Origin: Clostridia bacterium
GTDB taxonomy: Bacteria > Bacillota_A > Clostridia > Christensenellales > Aristaeellaceae
Direction: 5' to 3'
DNA length: 28,522 nt
Assembly (NCBI GenBank): GCA_017430945.1
Contig: JAFRMB010000053.1
Coordinates: 1 to 28,522 of the forward strand
The position numbers and the translations under genes are program-made. The number at the start of each line of letters is the position of its first letter. Positions within the stretch are counted from its first letter, which is position 1. This document shows, piece after piece, positions 1-8,038 of the stretch. The notes under the pieces are model-generated. The model worked only from the letters and a program-made list of their open reading frames with translations. It did not search any database and was not told the origin of the DNA.

Positions 1-189
1 CAGAAGACGCACAAGGGCGCCGCAAAGCGTTTTAATCTCACCAAGAGCGGCAAGGTCAAGCGCGCACAGGCCTTCAAGCGTCACATCCTGACCAAGAAGC
101 CCACCAAGCGCACCCGCAACCTTCGCAAGGCGGCCTATCTGACCACCACCGAAGGCAAGACCATGAAAAAGCTGATTCCGTACAAGTAA
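1..189 (+). CDS. rpmI: 50S ribosomal protein L35 (5' end cut by window)
   Basis: The open frame from base 1 encodes 62 residues beginning [11 protein letters not shown] and ending KKLIPYK before a TAA stop. This is the conserved basic L35 sequence, and only about three N-terminal residues (usually M-P-K) are missing. L35 is a small protein of the large ribosomal subunit. The rplT start follows 15 bases later, preceded by an AAGGAGG ribosome binding site, so the two genes are co-transcribed as in the usual infC-rpmI-rplT operon. infC and any L20-responsive leader would lie upstream, outside the window. Confidence 0.97.
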   Translation, partial: QKTHKGAAKRFNLTKSGKVKRAQAFKRHILTKKPTKRTRNLRKAAYLTTTEGKTMKKLIPYK

Positions 190-204
190 GGAGGCGAATC
201 AAGA

Positions 205-561
205 ATGGCAAGAGTGAAGCGTGCAGTCAACGCACAGAAGAAAAAGCGTAAGATCATGAAGCTTGCGAAGGGTTACTTTGGCGCCAAGAGCAAGCAGTAT
301 CGTGCAGCCAGCGAACAGGTTCGCCGTTCCCTGCGCTACGCATATATCGGCCGCAAGCTGAAGAAGCGCGAGTTCCGCCGCCTGTGGATCGCCCGCATCA
401 ATGCGGCGGCCCGCATCAACGGCCTGAGCTATTCCCGGTTGATGAACGGCCTGAAGGTGGCCGGCATCGATATCAACCGCAAGATGCTCGCAGAGCTTGC
501 GATCTCCGATCCCGCTGCGTTCGCGGTGCTGGCGGAGAAGGCAAAGGCCGCTGCCAAGTAA
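205..561 (+). CDS. rplT: 50S ribosomal protein L20
   Basis: This 118-residue, very basic protein starts [16 protein letters not shown] and contains the L20 signatures [31 protein letters not shown] and [15 protein letters not shown]. The length matches the family. L20 binds 23S rRNA, is needed early in assembly of the large subunit, and in Bacillus also represses its own operon. The ATG is preceded by AAGGAGG ten bases upstream, overlapping the rpmI stop region. A hairpin follows directly after the stop, so this is the last gene of the operon. Confidence 0.98.
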   Translation: MARVKRAVNAQKKKRKIMKLAKGYFGAKSKQYRAASEQVRRSLRYAYIGRKLKKREFRRLWIARINAAARINGLSYSRLMNGLKVAGIDINRKMLAELAISDPAAFAVLAEKAKAAAK

Positions 562-571
562 ACAATCATTC

Positions 572-604
572 AAAGAGCCTCCGTTCGATGAGCGGGGGCT
601 CTTT
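572..604 (+). terminator. Hairpin terminator after rplT
   Basis: A 12-bp inverted repeat (572-583 with 593-604, one G-T pair, 9-base loop) begins 11 bases after the rplT stop. The right arm ends in CTCTTT but is not followed by a long T-run. Position and stem strength support a transcription terminator for the ribosomal protein operon, though its efficiency is uncertain. Confidence 0.7.
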
Positions 605-746
605 GACATAATGGACATTGTGGATAAGGCCGCGCGATCAAATCCCGCAAGGCGATGTGATCGGCCCGGATGTGCACCTGTCCATGCGATGGCGCGCGGA
701 GGGCTTCGATATACGCCAACGCAACAGAACCTTGATAAACAGCTGA

Positions 747-775
747 TTGACAAAGACGCGCATTTGGTGTATAGT
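747..775 (+). promoter_or_regulatory. Sigma-A-type promoter for Na+/Pi cotransporter
   Basis: TTGACA at 747-752 and TATAGT at 770-775 are separated by exactly 17 bases, a near-perfect housekeeping promoter. Transcription would start near 782 and give a 5' leader of about 58 bases before the ATG at 840. Bases 605-746, between the rplT hairpin and this promoter, hold nothing I can recognise. Confidence 0.8.
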
Positions 776-839
776 ATAAAAAAATGCTTGATACAAATAA
801 AAATAACTAATACTTATGAACGGGGGGATAAGGACTGGT

Positions 840-2468
840 ATGAGTATCTGGGAATTCCTGTCAATGACAGGCGGGATCGGGCTTTTCCTGTACGGCATGA
901 CGGTGATGTCCTCGGGACTGAAGAGCGCGGCAGGAGACCATCTTCGGACGATCCTTGAAAAAGTGACCACGAATCCTGTGATGGCAGTGGTGATCGGCAT
1001 CATCGTCACGATGCTGATCCAAAGCTCGTCGGCTACGGACATGATGGTGATCGGCTTCGTGAATTCAGGGCTCATGAATCTCACGCAGGCCATCGGCGTC
1101 ATCATGGGCGCGAACATCGGTACCACCATCACGGCGCAGATCACGGCATTCAATCTGACGGCCTTTGCGCCCGCGATACTCTTCGTCGGCGCGGTCATCG
1201 CGCTGTTCCTCAAGAAGCCGGTGATCCGGCACATCGGCAGCGTGATCCTGGGCTTCGGCATGCTGTTCGTCGGCATCGGCATGATCAAATCATCCATAAG
1301 CTCGTTGTCCCAAAGCCCGCGCTTCATCGCGCTGCTCTCCGAACTGGACCATCCGGTGATCGCCGTGGTGTTCGGCATCGCCTTCACGGCGCTGCTGCAG
1401 AGCTCCTCATCGTCCATCGTGATCTTCCAGGCCTTCGCGGTAGAGGGACTGCTGAACTACCACACCTGCGTGTACCTCGTCATAGGCGCGGCGATCGGCT
1501 CGGTGACGCCAAACCTGCTGGCTTCCCTGACGACGGATCGAAACGGCAAGCGTACTGCGCTCCTGAACCTGTACTTCAACGTGATCAGAGCGGCGCTGCT
1601 GTGTCTGGTGATCGGGGTGTTCCCCGGCGTACTGACGATGATCCAGAAGCTCTCGCCCGGGAACATCGCGCGTCAGGTCGCCAACACCCATACGATCTTT
1701 GCGCTGTTCGCCGTGGCGGTCCTGCTGCCGTTCTCGAAATGGATCGTGGCTCTGTCGATGCGCACACTGCCGATGCTGCCCAACGAAGCGCTGCAGCTCA
1801 GCGAGAAAAAGCTCGTGTATCTCGGTAATGCGCAGTGGAGCATCCCGGCCGTCGCGCTCCGGCAGGCGATGCTTGAGATCAATCGTATGGGCAATCTCGC
1901 GCGAGACAATCTGTCTGACGCGTTGAGCTACTTCTTCAACTCGGAATACGAAGAGCTCTATGAGAAGGTCGAAGCGATCGAATCCACGATCGATTTCCTG
2001 AACCACGCGATCGAAGACAAGCTGGTCGAGCTTCGTGCGCTGCAGCTTTCCCCGCACGACGTGTTCCGCCTCTCCCGCATGGTCCTCGTCGTGTCGAATA
2101 TCGAGCGCATCGGCGATCACGCGGAGAATATCATCCAGTTCGGAGCCAGGCTCAAGGCGGCGAAGGTCCAGATGTCGGCAGACGCGACGGAGGAGCTCAG
2201 GATCATGGGCAACGCTGTGCTCGAGACCATCGACGTTTCGATGAAGGTGTTCAGCGAAGAGCGGTTCGATCTGTTGCCCAGAGCGGAAGCGCTCGAGCAG
2301 AGGGTCGATGATATGCGCGACAAATTCACGCAGCATCACATCGACCGCCTGATGGAGGAGAGCTGCGATCCCCTGGGCGGCGTCATATTCACTGATATGT
2401 GCACGGACCTCGAACGCTGCTCCGATCAGGGCATCAACATCGCCACCGCGCTCGTCGTTTACGACTGA
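840..2468 (+). CDS. Na+/phosphate cotransporter family protein with PhoU-like C-terminal domain
   Basis: This 542-residue membrane protein belongs to the Na/Pi cotransporter (NptA/YjbB-like) family. The N-terminal two thirds hold two inverted Na_Pi_cotrans repeats. Each carries the family's glutamine-serine signature: MLIQSSSATDMM in the first and LLQSSSSSIVIF in the second. GANIGTT lies between them. From about residue 330 the protein is soluble, alpha-helical and PhoU-like, with a NIERIGDHAENI segment. Members move phosphate with sodium, often outward; direction and exact substrate cannot be read from the sequence. The ATG at 840 is chosen because AAGGA lies five bases upstream. An in-frame ATG at 816 has no ribosome binding site. 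The gene is monocistronic between its own promoter and a hairpin. Confidence 0.9.
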   Translation: MSIWEFLSMTGGIGLFLYGMTVMSSGLKSAAGDHLRTILEKVTTNPVMAVVIGIIVTMLIQSSSATDMMVIGFVNSGLMNLTQAIGVIMGANIGTTITAQITAFNLTAFAPAILFVGAVIALFLKKPVIRHIGSVILGFGMLFVGIGMIKSSISSLSQSPRFIALLSELDHPVIAVVFGIAFTALLQSSSSSIVIFQAFAVEGLLNYHTCVYLVIGAAIGSVTPNLLASLTTDRNGKRTALLNLYFNVIRAALLCLVIGVFPGVLTMIQKLSPGNIARQVANTHTIFALFAVAVLLPFSKWIVALSMRTLPMLPNEALQLSEKKLVYLGNAQWSIPAVALRQAMLEINRMGNLARDNLSDALSYFFNSEYEELYEKVEAIESTIDFLNHAIEDKLVELRALQLSPHDVFRLSRMVLVVSNIERIGDHAENIIQFGARLKAAKVQMSADATEELRIMGNAVLETIDVSMKVFSEERFDLLPRAEALEQRVDDMRDKFTQHHIDRLMEESCDPLGGVIFTDMCTDLERCSDQGINIATALVVYD

Positions 2469-2484
2469 TCGAGGCAAAGAAAAC

Positions 2485-2526
2485 ATAAAACAGACCGCAT
2501 TCCGGAACGGATGCGGTCTGTTTTAT
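2485..2526. terminator. Bidirectional terminator between Na/Pi cotransporter and lysA
   Basis: A perfect 16-bp inverted repeat (2485-2500 with 2511-2526, 10-base loop) lies between two convergent genes. The stem has an A-rich left arm and a T-rich right arm. On the minus strand it is followed by GTTTTCTTT, and on the plus strand the arm itself ends TTTTAT. It can therefore stop transcription from both sides. Confidence 0.88.
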
Positions 2527-2532
2527 GGTGGA

Positions 2533-3801
2533 TCAATCGAGCTTCGCGTCCTTGAGGATGTCACAGAAGTCGAAGGTGGCAAAATAGTCGCGCACGGTCT
2601 CGGGACGGCGGATCATATCGAAGCTTCCGTCCGGATGCAGAAGGATCTCAGCGGATTTGAGCTTGCCGTTGTAGTTGTAGCCCATGGAGTAGCCGTGGGC
2701 ACCTGTGTCGTGGATGACGATCAGGTCGCCGTCATGGATCTCCGGCAGCGCGCGGTCGACAGCGAACTTGTCGTTGTTCTCGCAGAGGGAGCCGACCACA
2801 TCGTACATATGGTCGCACAGGGCATCCTCCTTGCCGGCCACCGTGATGTGATGATAGGCGTCGTACATCGCGGGGCGCATCAGGTCGACGGCGCAGGCGT
2901 CGAGCCCGATGTACTCCTTGTAGATGTGTTTTTTATGGATGGCGGTGGCCACGAGGCAACCGTGAGGGCCTGTCATGAAGCGGCCAAGCTCCGTCGACAG
3001 GGCCACGTCGCCAAGGCGAGCCGAGGTCATCACATCGAATGATTCCTCGATGGATCGACCGATCCGCGCGATATCCGGCATGGTTTGATCGGGCTGATAG
3101 GGAATGCCGACGCCGCCGGACAGGTTCACCATGAAGAATTCGGCGCCCAGCTTCTGATGCAGTTCGATAGCCAGTTCGAAGAGGATCATGGCGTTGGCGG
3201 GATAGTAATTGTTGTCGGCAGCGTTGGAGGCGAGAAGCGCATGCAGTCCGAACTGCTTGACGCCCAGCGCCATCAGATGCTCTACGGCATGGAAGATCTG
3301 CTGCTTGGTCATGCCGAATTTGGATCCGCTGGGCTGCCCCATGTAAACGGAACCGATCAGCAGCTCTCCGCCGGGGTTGTAGCGCAGGCAGATGCGCTCC
3401 GGAATGCCGCCGTGGCGCTTGAGGAAGTCGATATGGGTGATGTCATCCAGATTGATGATGGCATCGAGCTTTCTCGCATATTCATAGTCCGCCGCAGGGG
3501 TCTGGTTGGAGGAAAACATGATGTCACTGCCGGAAAACCCGATCGCCTCGGCCAGCTTGAGCTCGGCCATAGAGGCGCAATCCACGCCGCAGCCCTCTTC
3601 CTTGAGCAGCTTCAGGATAAAGGGGTTGGGGCAGGCTTTGACGGCAAAGTACTCGCGAAAACCGTTGTTCCAGGAAAAGGCCTTTTTCAGATCACGAGCC
3701 GTGCGCCGGATACCCGCCTCGTCATAGAGGTGGAATGGGGTGGGGTATACCGCGGTGATCTCCTTGAGCTTTTCATAGGATACGAAGGGCATCTTCTGCA
3801 T
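2533..3801 (-). CDS. lysA: Diaminopimelate decarboxylase (alternative-clade LysA)
   Basis: This 422-residue fold-type III PLP enzyme (alanine racemase-like barrel plus C-terminal beta domain) would convert meso-diaminopimelate to lysine, the last step of lysine synthesis. The PLP lysine is in YFAVKACPNP near residue 54. A glycine-rich phosphate-binding loop (LSGGVGIPY), ELGRFMTGPHG and a VGSLCEN segment with the Cys-Glu pair are present. Two sites differ from textbook LysA: the segment after the barrel strand reads GLHALLASN rather than an HCHIGSQ type, and DTGAHGYSMGYNYN has His where the usual enzyme has Tyr. Related decarboxylases (ornithine/arginine, carboxynorspermidine) are less likely alternatives. 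The ATG is preceded by GGGAG nine bases upstream. The gene stands alone with its own promoter. Confidence 0.85.
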   Translation of the reverse strand: MQKMPFVSYEKLKEITAVYPTPFHLYDEAGIRRTARDLKKAFSWNNGFREYFAVKACPNPFILKLLKEEGCGVDCASMAELKLAEAIGFSGSDIMFSSNQTPAADYEYARKLDAIINLDDITHIDFLKRHGGIPERICLRYNPGGELLIGSVYMGQPSGSKFGMTKQQIFHAVEHLMALGVKQFGLHALLASNAADNNYYPANAMILFELAIELHQKLGAEFFMVNLSGGVGIPYQPDQTMPDIARIGRSIEESFDVMTSARLGDVALSTELGRFMTGPHGCLVATAIHKKHIYKEYIGLDACAVDLMRPAMYDAYHHITVAGKEDALCDHMYDVVGSLCENNDKFAVDRALPEIHDGDLIVIHDTGAHGYSMGYNYNGKLKSAEILLHPDGSFDMIRRPETVRDYFATFDFCDILKDAKLD

Positions 3802-3830
3802 AATTATTCACTCCCATCCATTGAATCAAC

Positions 3831-3859
3831 AGTTTATTCGGTTTTCTGCGATGCGTCAA
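3831..3859 (-). promoter_or_regulatory. Sigma-A-type promoter for lysA
   Basis: Read on the minus strand, TTGACG (3859-3854) and TAAACT (3836-3831) are 17 bases apart, about 30 bases upstream of the lysA start codon. No lysine riboswitch fits in the short leader. Confidence 0.72.
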
Positions 3860-3910
3860 GTCAATTGAGGTTGATTTTCCGGGGTTGCGGCATTGTTTAA
3901 CATTTCACCG

Positions 3911-3939
3911 TTGAATAAAGACACGATTCGTGTTACAGT
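3911..3939 (+). promoter_or_regulatory. Sigma-A-type promoter for the 3976-15544 gene block
   Basis: TTGAAT (3911-3916) and TACAGT (3934-3939) with a 17-base spacer lie just upstream of the radical SAM gene. This is divergent from the lysA promoter. No other strong promoter was found between the eight following genes, which fits one long transcript. Confidence 0.65.
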
Positions 3940-3975
3940 AGATGCGTTGAAGTATCGATTTTCATTGGAGGCGCC

Positions 3976-5838
3976 ATGTTGTCCCTATCCGATCGCATCG
4001 AAAAGCTGTTTATGTCTGTACAAAAGCCGGTCAGATACATGGGCGGTGAATTCAATGCTGTGATGAAGCGCCCGGAGACCGTTGATGTGCGGTATGCATT
4101 CCTCTTTCCGGATACCTATGAAGTTGGCATGTCGCATCTGGGCATGAAGATACTGTATCACGCCATCAATGCGCGGGAAGACGCCTGGTGCGAGCGCGTG
4201 TTCTCGCCATGGGTGGATATGGCGGATCTGATGCGGGAGAACGGGATCCCCTTGTTCACGCTGGAATCGCGCACGCCGGTCGCTGAATTCGATCTTCTCG
4301 GCGTGACCCTCCAGTACGAGATGAGTTTTACCAATATCCTTGAGGCACTGGACCTGGCCGGCTTGCCTGTCAGGCGTGAGGATCGAAAGAGCGGTCCCTT
4401 CGTGATCTGCGGCGGGCCGTGTGCCTTCAACCCCGAGCCGCTGGCGCCGTTCGTCGATCTTGTGGCGCTGGGCGACGGCGAGGTCGAGACGCTTCAGGTC
4501 ATCGATGCCTACAGGGAATGGAAGCGCAAAGGACTGCCGCGAGAGGCGTTCCTGCGCATGTGCGTTGACATTCCGGGCATCTACGTGCCTTCGCTGTACG
4601 ATGTATCCTACAACGACGACGGTACCGTGCGCGATGTCCGGCCAAAGGCGGGCAGCGGCGCGCCGGATGTGGTCATGAAGGCCATGGTGACGGATCTGGA
4701 CGATGCGGTATACCCTGAGAAGCTGATCGTGCCGTATGGCGAGATCGTGCACAACCGCATCATGCTGGAGATCTTTCGCGGCTGTACGCGCGGCTGCCGC
4801 TTTTGCCAGGCGGGCATGATCTATCGGCCCGTGCGCGAACGGAGCCTCGACAGGCTGATGGACATGGCGGAAAAGCTGGTAGCATCGACCGGATACGACG
4901 AGATATCGCTGATGAGTCTGTCCTCCGGCGATTACTCCTGCCTGCCGGAGCTTGCGCACAGCATGGTGGAGCGCTTTGCGGCGAAGCGCGTGCGCATCGC
5001 ACTGCCATCACAGCGCATCGACAATGTGCTGACCGATACGTTGAAGGAAACGCAAAAGGTCAAAAAGACCGCGCTGACGCTCGCGCCGGAGGCGGGCACG
5101 CAGCGGCTGCGTGATGTGATCAACAAGGGCGTCACCGAGGAAGACCTGATGCGCTCCGTGACCGATGCGTTTGAGCAGGGATGGTCATCGGTCAAACTGT
5201 ACTTCATGCTCGGGCTGCCGACCGAGACCGACGAGGACGTCCTCGGCATCGCTGATCTTGCCGCCAAGGTGCGGCGCTGCTATTTCTCCGTGCCGAAGGA
5301 GCGCCGTGCGCCGGGGCTGAGGATCACCGTATCGGCATCCGTGTTCGTGCCAAAGAACGATACGCCATTCCAGTGGGCGCCACAGCTCGATTACGAGACG
5401 GTGGTGCACAGGCAGCAGATGCTCAAACAGGCATTGTGCCAGTTGAAGGGCGTGGACTTCAAGTATCACGCGCCTGACGTGAGCTATATCGAAGCCGTTT
5501 TCGCGCGCGGCGATCGCAGGCTTGGAGAAGCGCTGGAGCGCGCCTGGCGCATGGGATGCCGGTTCGACGGATGGTCGGATCAGTTCCGATACGATCTGTG
5601 GCTCAAGGCCTTCGAGTCGTGCGGACTGGATCCGGACTTCTACGCAACGCGCACGAGGCCTGAAGACGAGGTGTTCCCATGGGATCATCTGGACTGCGGC
5701 GTGACCAGACGCTATATGCTTGCGGAATGGCACAGAGCCCTGCGCGCGGAGCGCACGCCGGACTGCAGAAAGGGCTGCGTGGGCTGCGGCGTCAAGCGGT
5801 ATCCGGGTGCCTGCGTGGAAGCGGCGGCCCCGAAGTGA
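3976..5838 (+). CDS. TIGR03960-type radical SAM protein with B12-binding-like N-terminus
   Basis: This 620-residue protein matches the uncharacterised radical SAM family that sits beside a DUF2344 protein in Firmicutes. The N-terminal part resembles a cobalamin-binding Rossmann domain (FPDTYEVGMSHLGMKIL; FVICGGPCAFNPEPLAPFVD). The radical SAM core carries GCTRGCRFCQAG, with the CX3CX2C cluster ligands at C270, C274 and C277. The far C-terminus has an extra Cys group (CRKGCVGCGVKRYPGAC) that could bind another cluster or metal. Substrate and reaction are unknown. Neighbouring RNase E/G and tRNA modification genes suggest a role in RNA or ribosome modification, which is inference only. GGAGG lies four bases before the ATG. 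Confidence 0.88.
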   Translation: MLSLSDRIEKLFMSVQKPVRYMGGEFNAVMKRPETVDVRYAFLFPDTYEVGMSHLGMKILYHAINAREDAWCERVFSPWVDMADLMRENGIPLFTLESRTPVAEFDLLGVTLQYEMSFTNILEALDLAGLPVRREDRKSGPFVICGGPCAFNPEPLAPFVDLVALGDGEVETLQVIDAYREWKRKGLPREAFLRMCVDIPGIYVPSLYDVSYNDDGTVRDVRPKAGSGAPDVVMKAMVTDLDDAVYPEKLIVPYGEIVHNRIMLEIFRGCTRGCRFCQAGMIYRPVRERSLDRLMDMAEKLVASTGYDEISLMSLSSGDYSCLPELAHSMVERFAAKRVRIALPSQRIDNVLTDTLKETQKVKKTALTLAPEAGTQRLRDVINKGVTEEDLMRSVTDAFEQGWSSVKLYFMLGLPTETDEDVLGIADLAAKVRRCYFSVPKERRAPGLRITVSASVFVPKNDTPFQWAPQLDYETVVHRQQMLKQALCQLKGVDFKYHAPDVSYIEAVFARGDRRLGEALERAWRMGCRFDGWSDQFRYDLWLKAFESCGLDPDFYATRTRPEDEVFPWDHLDCGVTRRYMLAEWHRALRAERTPDCRKGCVGCGVKRYPGACVEAAAPK

Positions 5839-5895
5839 TTGGACGAACCGCGGGAAACAGGGCTGCCAATCATCAGATCGTACCGGAGGATGGCC

Positions 5896-6564
5896 ATGAG
5901 AGCATTGATCCGCTTCGGCAAGCAGCCGAGGCTGCGCTTTATATCACATCTTGACCTGCAGCGGTTCTTTCAGCGTGCGGTCAACCGGACCGGGCTGCCC
6001 ATAGCATGGTCGCAGGGCTTCAATCCGCATCCGATTATGTCCTTTGGCTCGGCGCTGGCGCTCGGCTGGACCAGCGAATACGAAGTGATCGACATCAAGC
6101 TCGCCGCGCCGATGGGCCGAAAGCGCACGGAGGAAGCCATGCGTGCCGCGCTGCCGGATGATCTTCCGGTGTTGGAAGTGCGCATGGTCGAGGACAGGCA
6201 TCCGGCGCCGATGGCCCAGGTCCGCATGTCGGATTACATCATCCGGCTGCAGGACACGTCGGCCGATCCGGTGCTCGACGCGATCCCCGCTTTTATGGGA
6301 TCGCCGTCCGTGATGGCGGTCAGGAAGACAAAGTCCGGAGAAAAGACCGTGGACATAAGGCCGATGGCTGTCGATATCAAGCGGATCGATGGCGGACTTT
6401 ATGCCAGGCTCATGCTGACCGAGCAGAGCACGTTGAAGCCGGATCTGCTGATGAAGACCTTGGCGGACATGGCTGAGGTCCAGATGCCGGAGGTCGCCAT
6501 ACACAGGACGTTGCTGTTGGGTGTGGACGATGGCGGGCAGCCAGCCCCCCTTATGACGCTATGA
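5896..6564 (+). CDS. DUF2344 (TIGR03936) protein, partner of the upstream radical SAM protein
   Basis: This 222-residue protein has the DUF2344 signature at its N-terminus: RFGKQPRLRFISHLDLQR, then GLPIAWSQGFNPHPIMSFG. In some bacteria this domain is fused to the C-terminus of the TIGR03960 radical SAM protein; here it is a separate gene 57 bases downstream. Function is unknown. The ATG at 5896 is favoured because GGAGG lies six bases upstream; the in-frame ATG at 5890 abuts that site, and a TTG at 5839 has none. The stop overlaps the rng start by four bases (ATGA), implying translational coupling. A role with the radical SAM enzyme is inferred from conserved pairing, not from motifs. Confidence 0.85.
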   Translation: MRALIRFGKQPRLRFISHLDLQRFFQRAVNRTGLPIAWSQGFNPHPIMSFGSALALGWTSEYEVIDIKLAAPMGRKRTEEAMRAALPDDLPVLEVRMVEDRHPAPMAQVRMSDYIIRLQDTSADPVLDAIPAFMGSPSVMAVRKTKSGEKTVDIRPMAVDIKRIDGGLYARLMLTEQSTLKPDLLMKTLADMAEVQMPEVAIHRTLLLGVDDGGQPAPLMTL

Positions 6565-8030
6565 GACGGGAGATACTGATCGAATCGCTTCTGGGCGAGA
6601 CACGGCTTGCGGTCATCGAGGACGGAAGGCTCTGTGAATTGCACATAGAGGGACCGGACGGCAGCGATGTTGCCGGTTCGATCTATCTGGGCCGGGTCGA
6701 GAGCACGGTGCCCGGCCTCAACGCAGCCTTTGTTGACATAGGCCTCGAGCGCAACGGCTTTCTTGCGGCAGCGGATATGCCCGCAGGGGCGCAAAGCGGG
6801 GCAGGGCGCATCAAAAAGCTCGTACATCCCGGGGAGACGGTCCTGGTCCAGGTCGACAAGCCGCAGTCCGGGCAAAAGGGGCATCGCCTGACCGGGCAGA
6901 TCACGCTGCCAGGCCGATATCTGGCACTGCTTCCTGGCACCCGGCAGGCAGCTGTTTCAAAGAAGATCAACGAGGACGACGAGCGTATGAGGCTCACGAA
7001 CGTCGTTCGTGCGCTTGTGGAAAAAAGCGGCATCGGAGCCATCGCGCGTACGGCGGCTGCGCACACCGATGCCGAAGTGCTGGAGGCCGAATACGACCGG
7101 TTGCTGGCACACTGGGAGATGATCCGGGACCGCTCTGAGCATACTGCGGCGCCGCGTTGTCTCTACTCGAACAGGGATCTGATCGCGCGGTGTGCCCGTG
7201 AGATGCTGGACGGAGACACAGATGCGCTGCTGGTCGAGGATCGCGAGACTTTTGAATCGCTGCGAAGCGAAGTGTCGGCGACCGCGCCTGGTTTTCTGTC
7301 CGTCATGCGGCAAAACGAAGGCCGGATCGCGCTGTTCGATCTGTATCGCGTCGATCATCAGCTGGACAAGGCGCTCAAGAAGCATGTGTGGCTGGACAAC
7401 GGCGGTTCGCTCGTCATCGAGGCCACGGAGGCCATGACCGTGATCGATGTCAATACCGGGCGATTCACCGGCAAGCGGGACGTCGAAGAGACCCTGTACG
7501 GGATCAACTGCGAGGCGGCGACTGAGATCGTCCGTCAACTCCGCCTACGGGACATCGGCGGCATCATCATCGTCGACTTCATCGATATGGCGGATCCGTC
7601 ACATCGTGAAGCGCTGGTCGAGCGGCTGAGAGAACTTGCGGTCACAGATCACAACCGTCTCACGGTGGTCGGGATGACCGGACTTGGGCTCGTGGAGCTC
7701 ACCCGCAAGAAACAGCGCAGGCCGTTGGCCTTAAAGCTCTTGCACAAATGCACGGACTGCGGCGGTGAGGGGTATGTGCCTTCCCACGAGTTCATCGCGC
7801 GCCGCATACTGCGCGAGATCTGGCGGAGGCGCCGGTCGGGCGATGAAAGCGTGCTTTGTGTGGATGCGGCCGCACCTGTGGCCGGATGGCTCAAAAAGCT
7901 CGGTCCGCCGGCGGGTGGACCGGTCTATGTGAGGCGCGCTGAGGCGCGCGATGATAGTGAATATCAGATCTTACCGGTCGACGCGTCCCATCTGCCGGAG
8001 GATTGTGTTCTTTTGAATCGATCGAAATGA
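6561..8030 (+). CDS. rng: Ribonuclease E/G family endoribonuclease
   Basis: This 489-residue protein is the RNase G-like catalytic half without the long RNase E scaffold tail. An S1 RNA-binding domain is at residues about 35-120 (GSIYLGRVESTVPGLNAAFVD, extended by the FLAAADMP segment). The DNase I-like catalytic domain has VIDVNTGRF with D296 and VDFIDM with D339. Their 43-residue spacing equals that of the two metal-binding catalytic aspartates of RNase E. The zinc-link CTDCGG (C397, C400) supports dimer formation. The enzyme cuts single-stranded AU-rich RNA in rRNA maturation and mRNA turnover. In many Firmicutes rplU-rpmA-obg follow rng; here miaB follows instead. Confidence 0.95.
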   Translation: MRREILIESLLGETRLAVIEDGRLCELHIEGPDGSDVAGSIYLGRVESTVPGLNAAFVDIGLERNGFLAAADMPAGAQSGAGRIKKLVHPGETVLVQVDKPQSGQKGHRLTGQITLPGRYLALLPGTRQAAVSKKINEDDERMRLTNVVRALVEKSGIGAIARTAAAHTDAEVLEAEYDRLLAHWEMIRDRSEHTAAPRCLYSNRDLIARCAREMLDGDTDALLVEDRETFESLRSEVSATAPGFLSVMRQNEGRIALFDLYRVDHQLDKALKKHVWLDNGGSLVIEATEAMTVIDVNTGRFTGKRDVEETLYGINCEAATEIVRQLRLRDIGGIIIVDFIDMADPSHREALVERLRELAVTDHNRLTVVGMTGLGLVELTRKKQRRPLALKLLHKCTDCGGEGYVPSHEFIARRILREIWRRRRSGDESVLCVDAAAPVAGWLKKLGPPAGGPVYVRRAEARDDSEYQILPVDASHLPEDCVLLNRSK

Positions 8031-8038
8031 GGTTTGCA

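Noticed and set aside
612..958. Possible small gene in the gap after rplT (ATG at 612)
   Set aside because: The ATG has no ribosome binding site, and the frame runs through the strong promoter at 747-775 into the cotransporter gene in another frame. The peptide shows no recognisable motif.
1407..2486. A 359-codon open frame on the minus strand opposite the Na+/Pi cotransporter
   Set aside because: It is a shadow of the cotransporter gene with no motif or ribosome binding site, and it crosses the bidirectional terminator.
3831..3939. A lysine riboswitch in front of lysA
   Set aside because: Only about 25 bases separate the predicted transcription start from the ribosome binding site region, far too short for an L-box, and no conserved L-box elements were seen.
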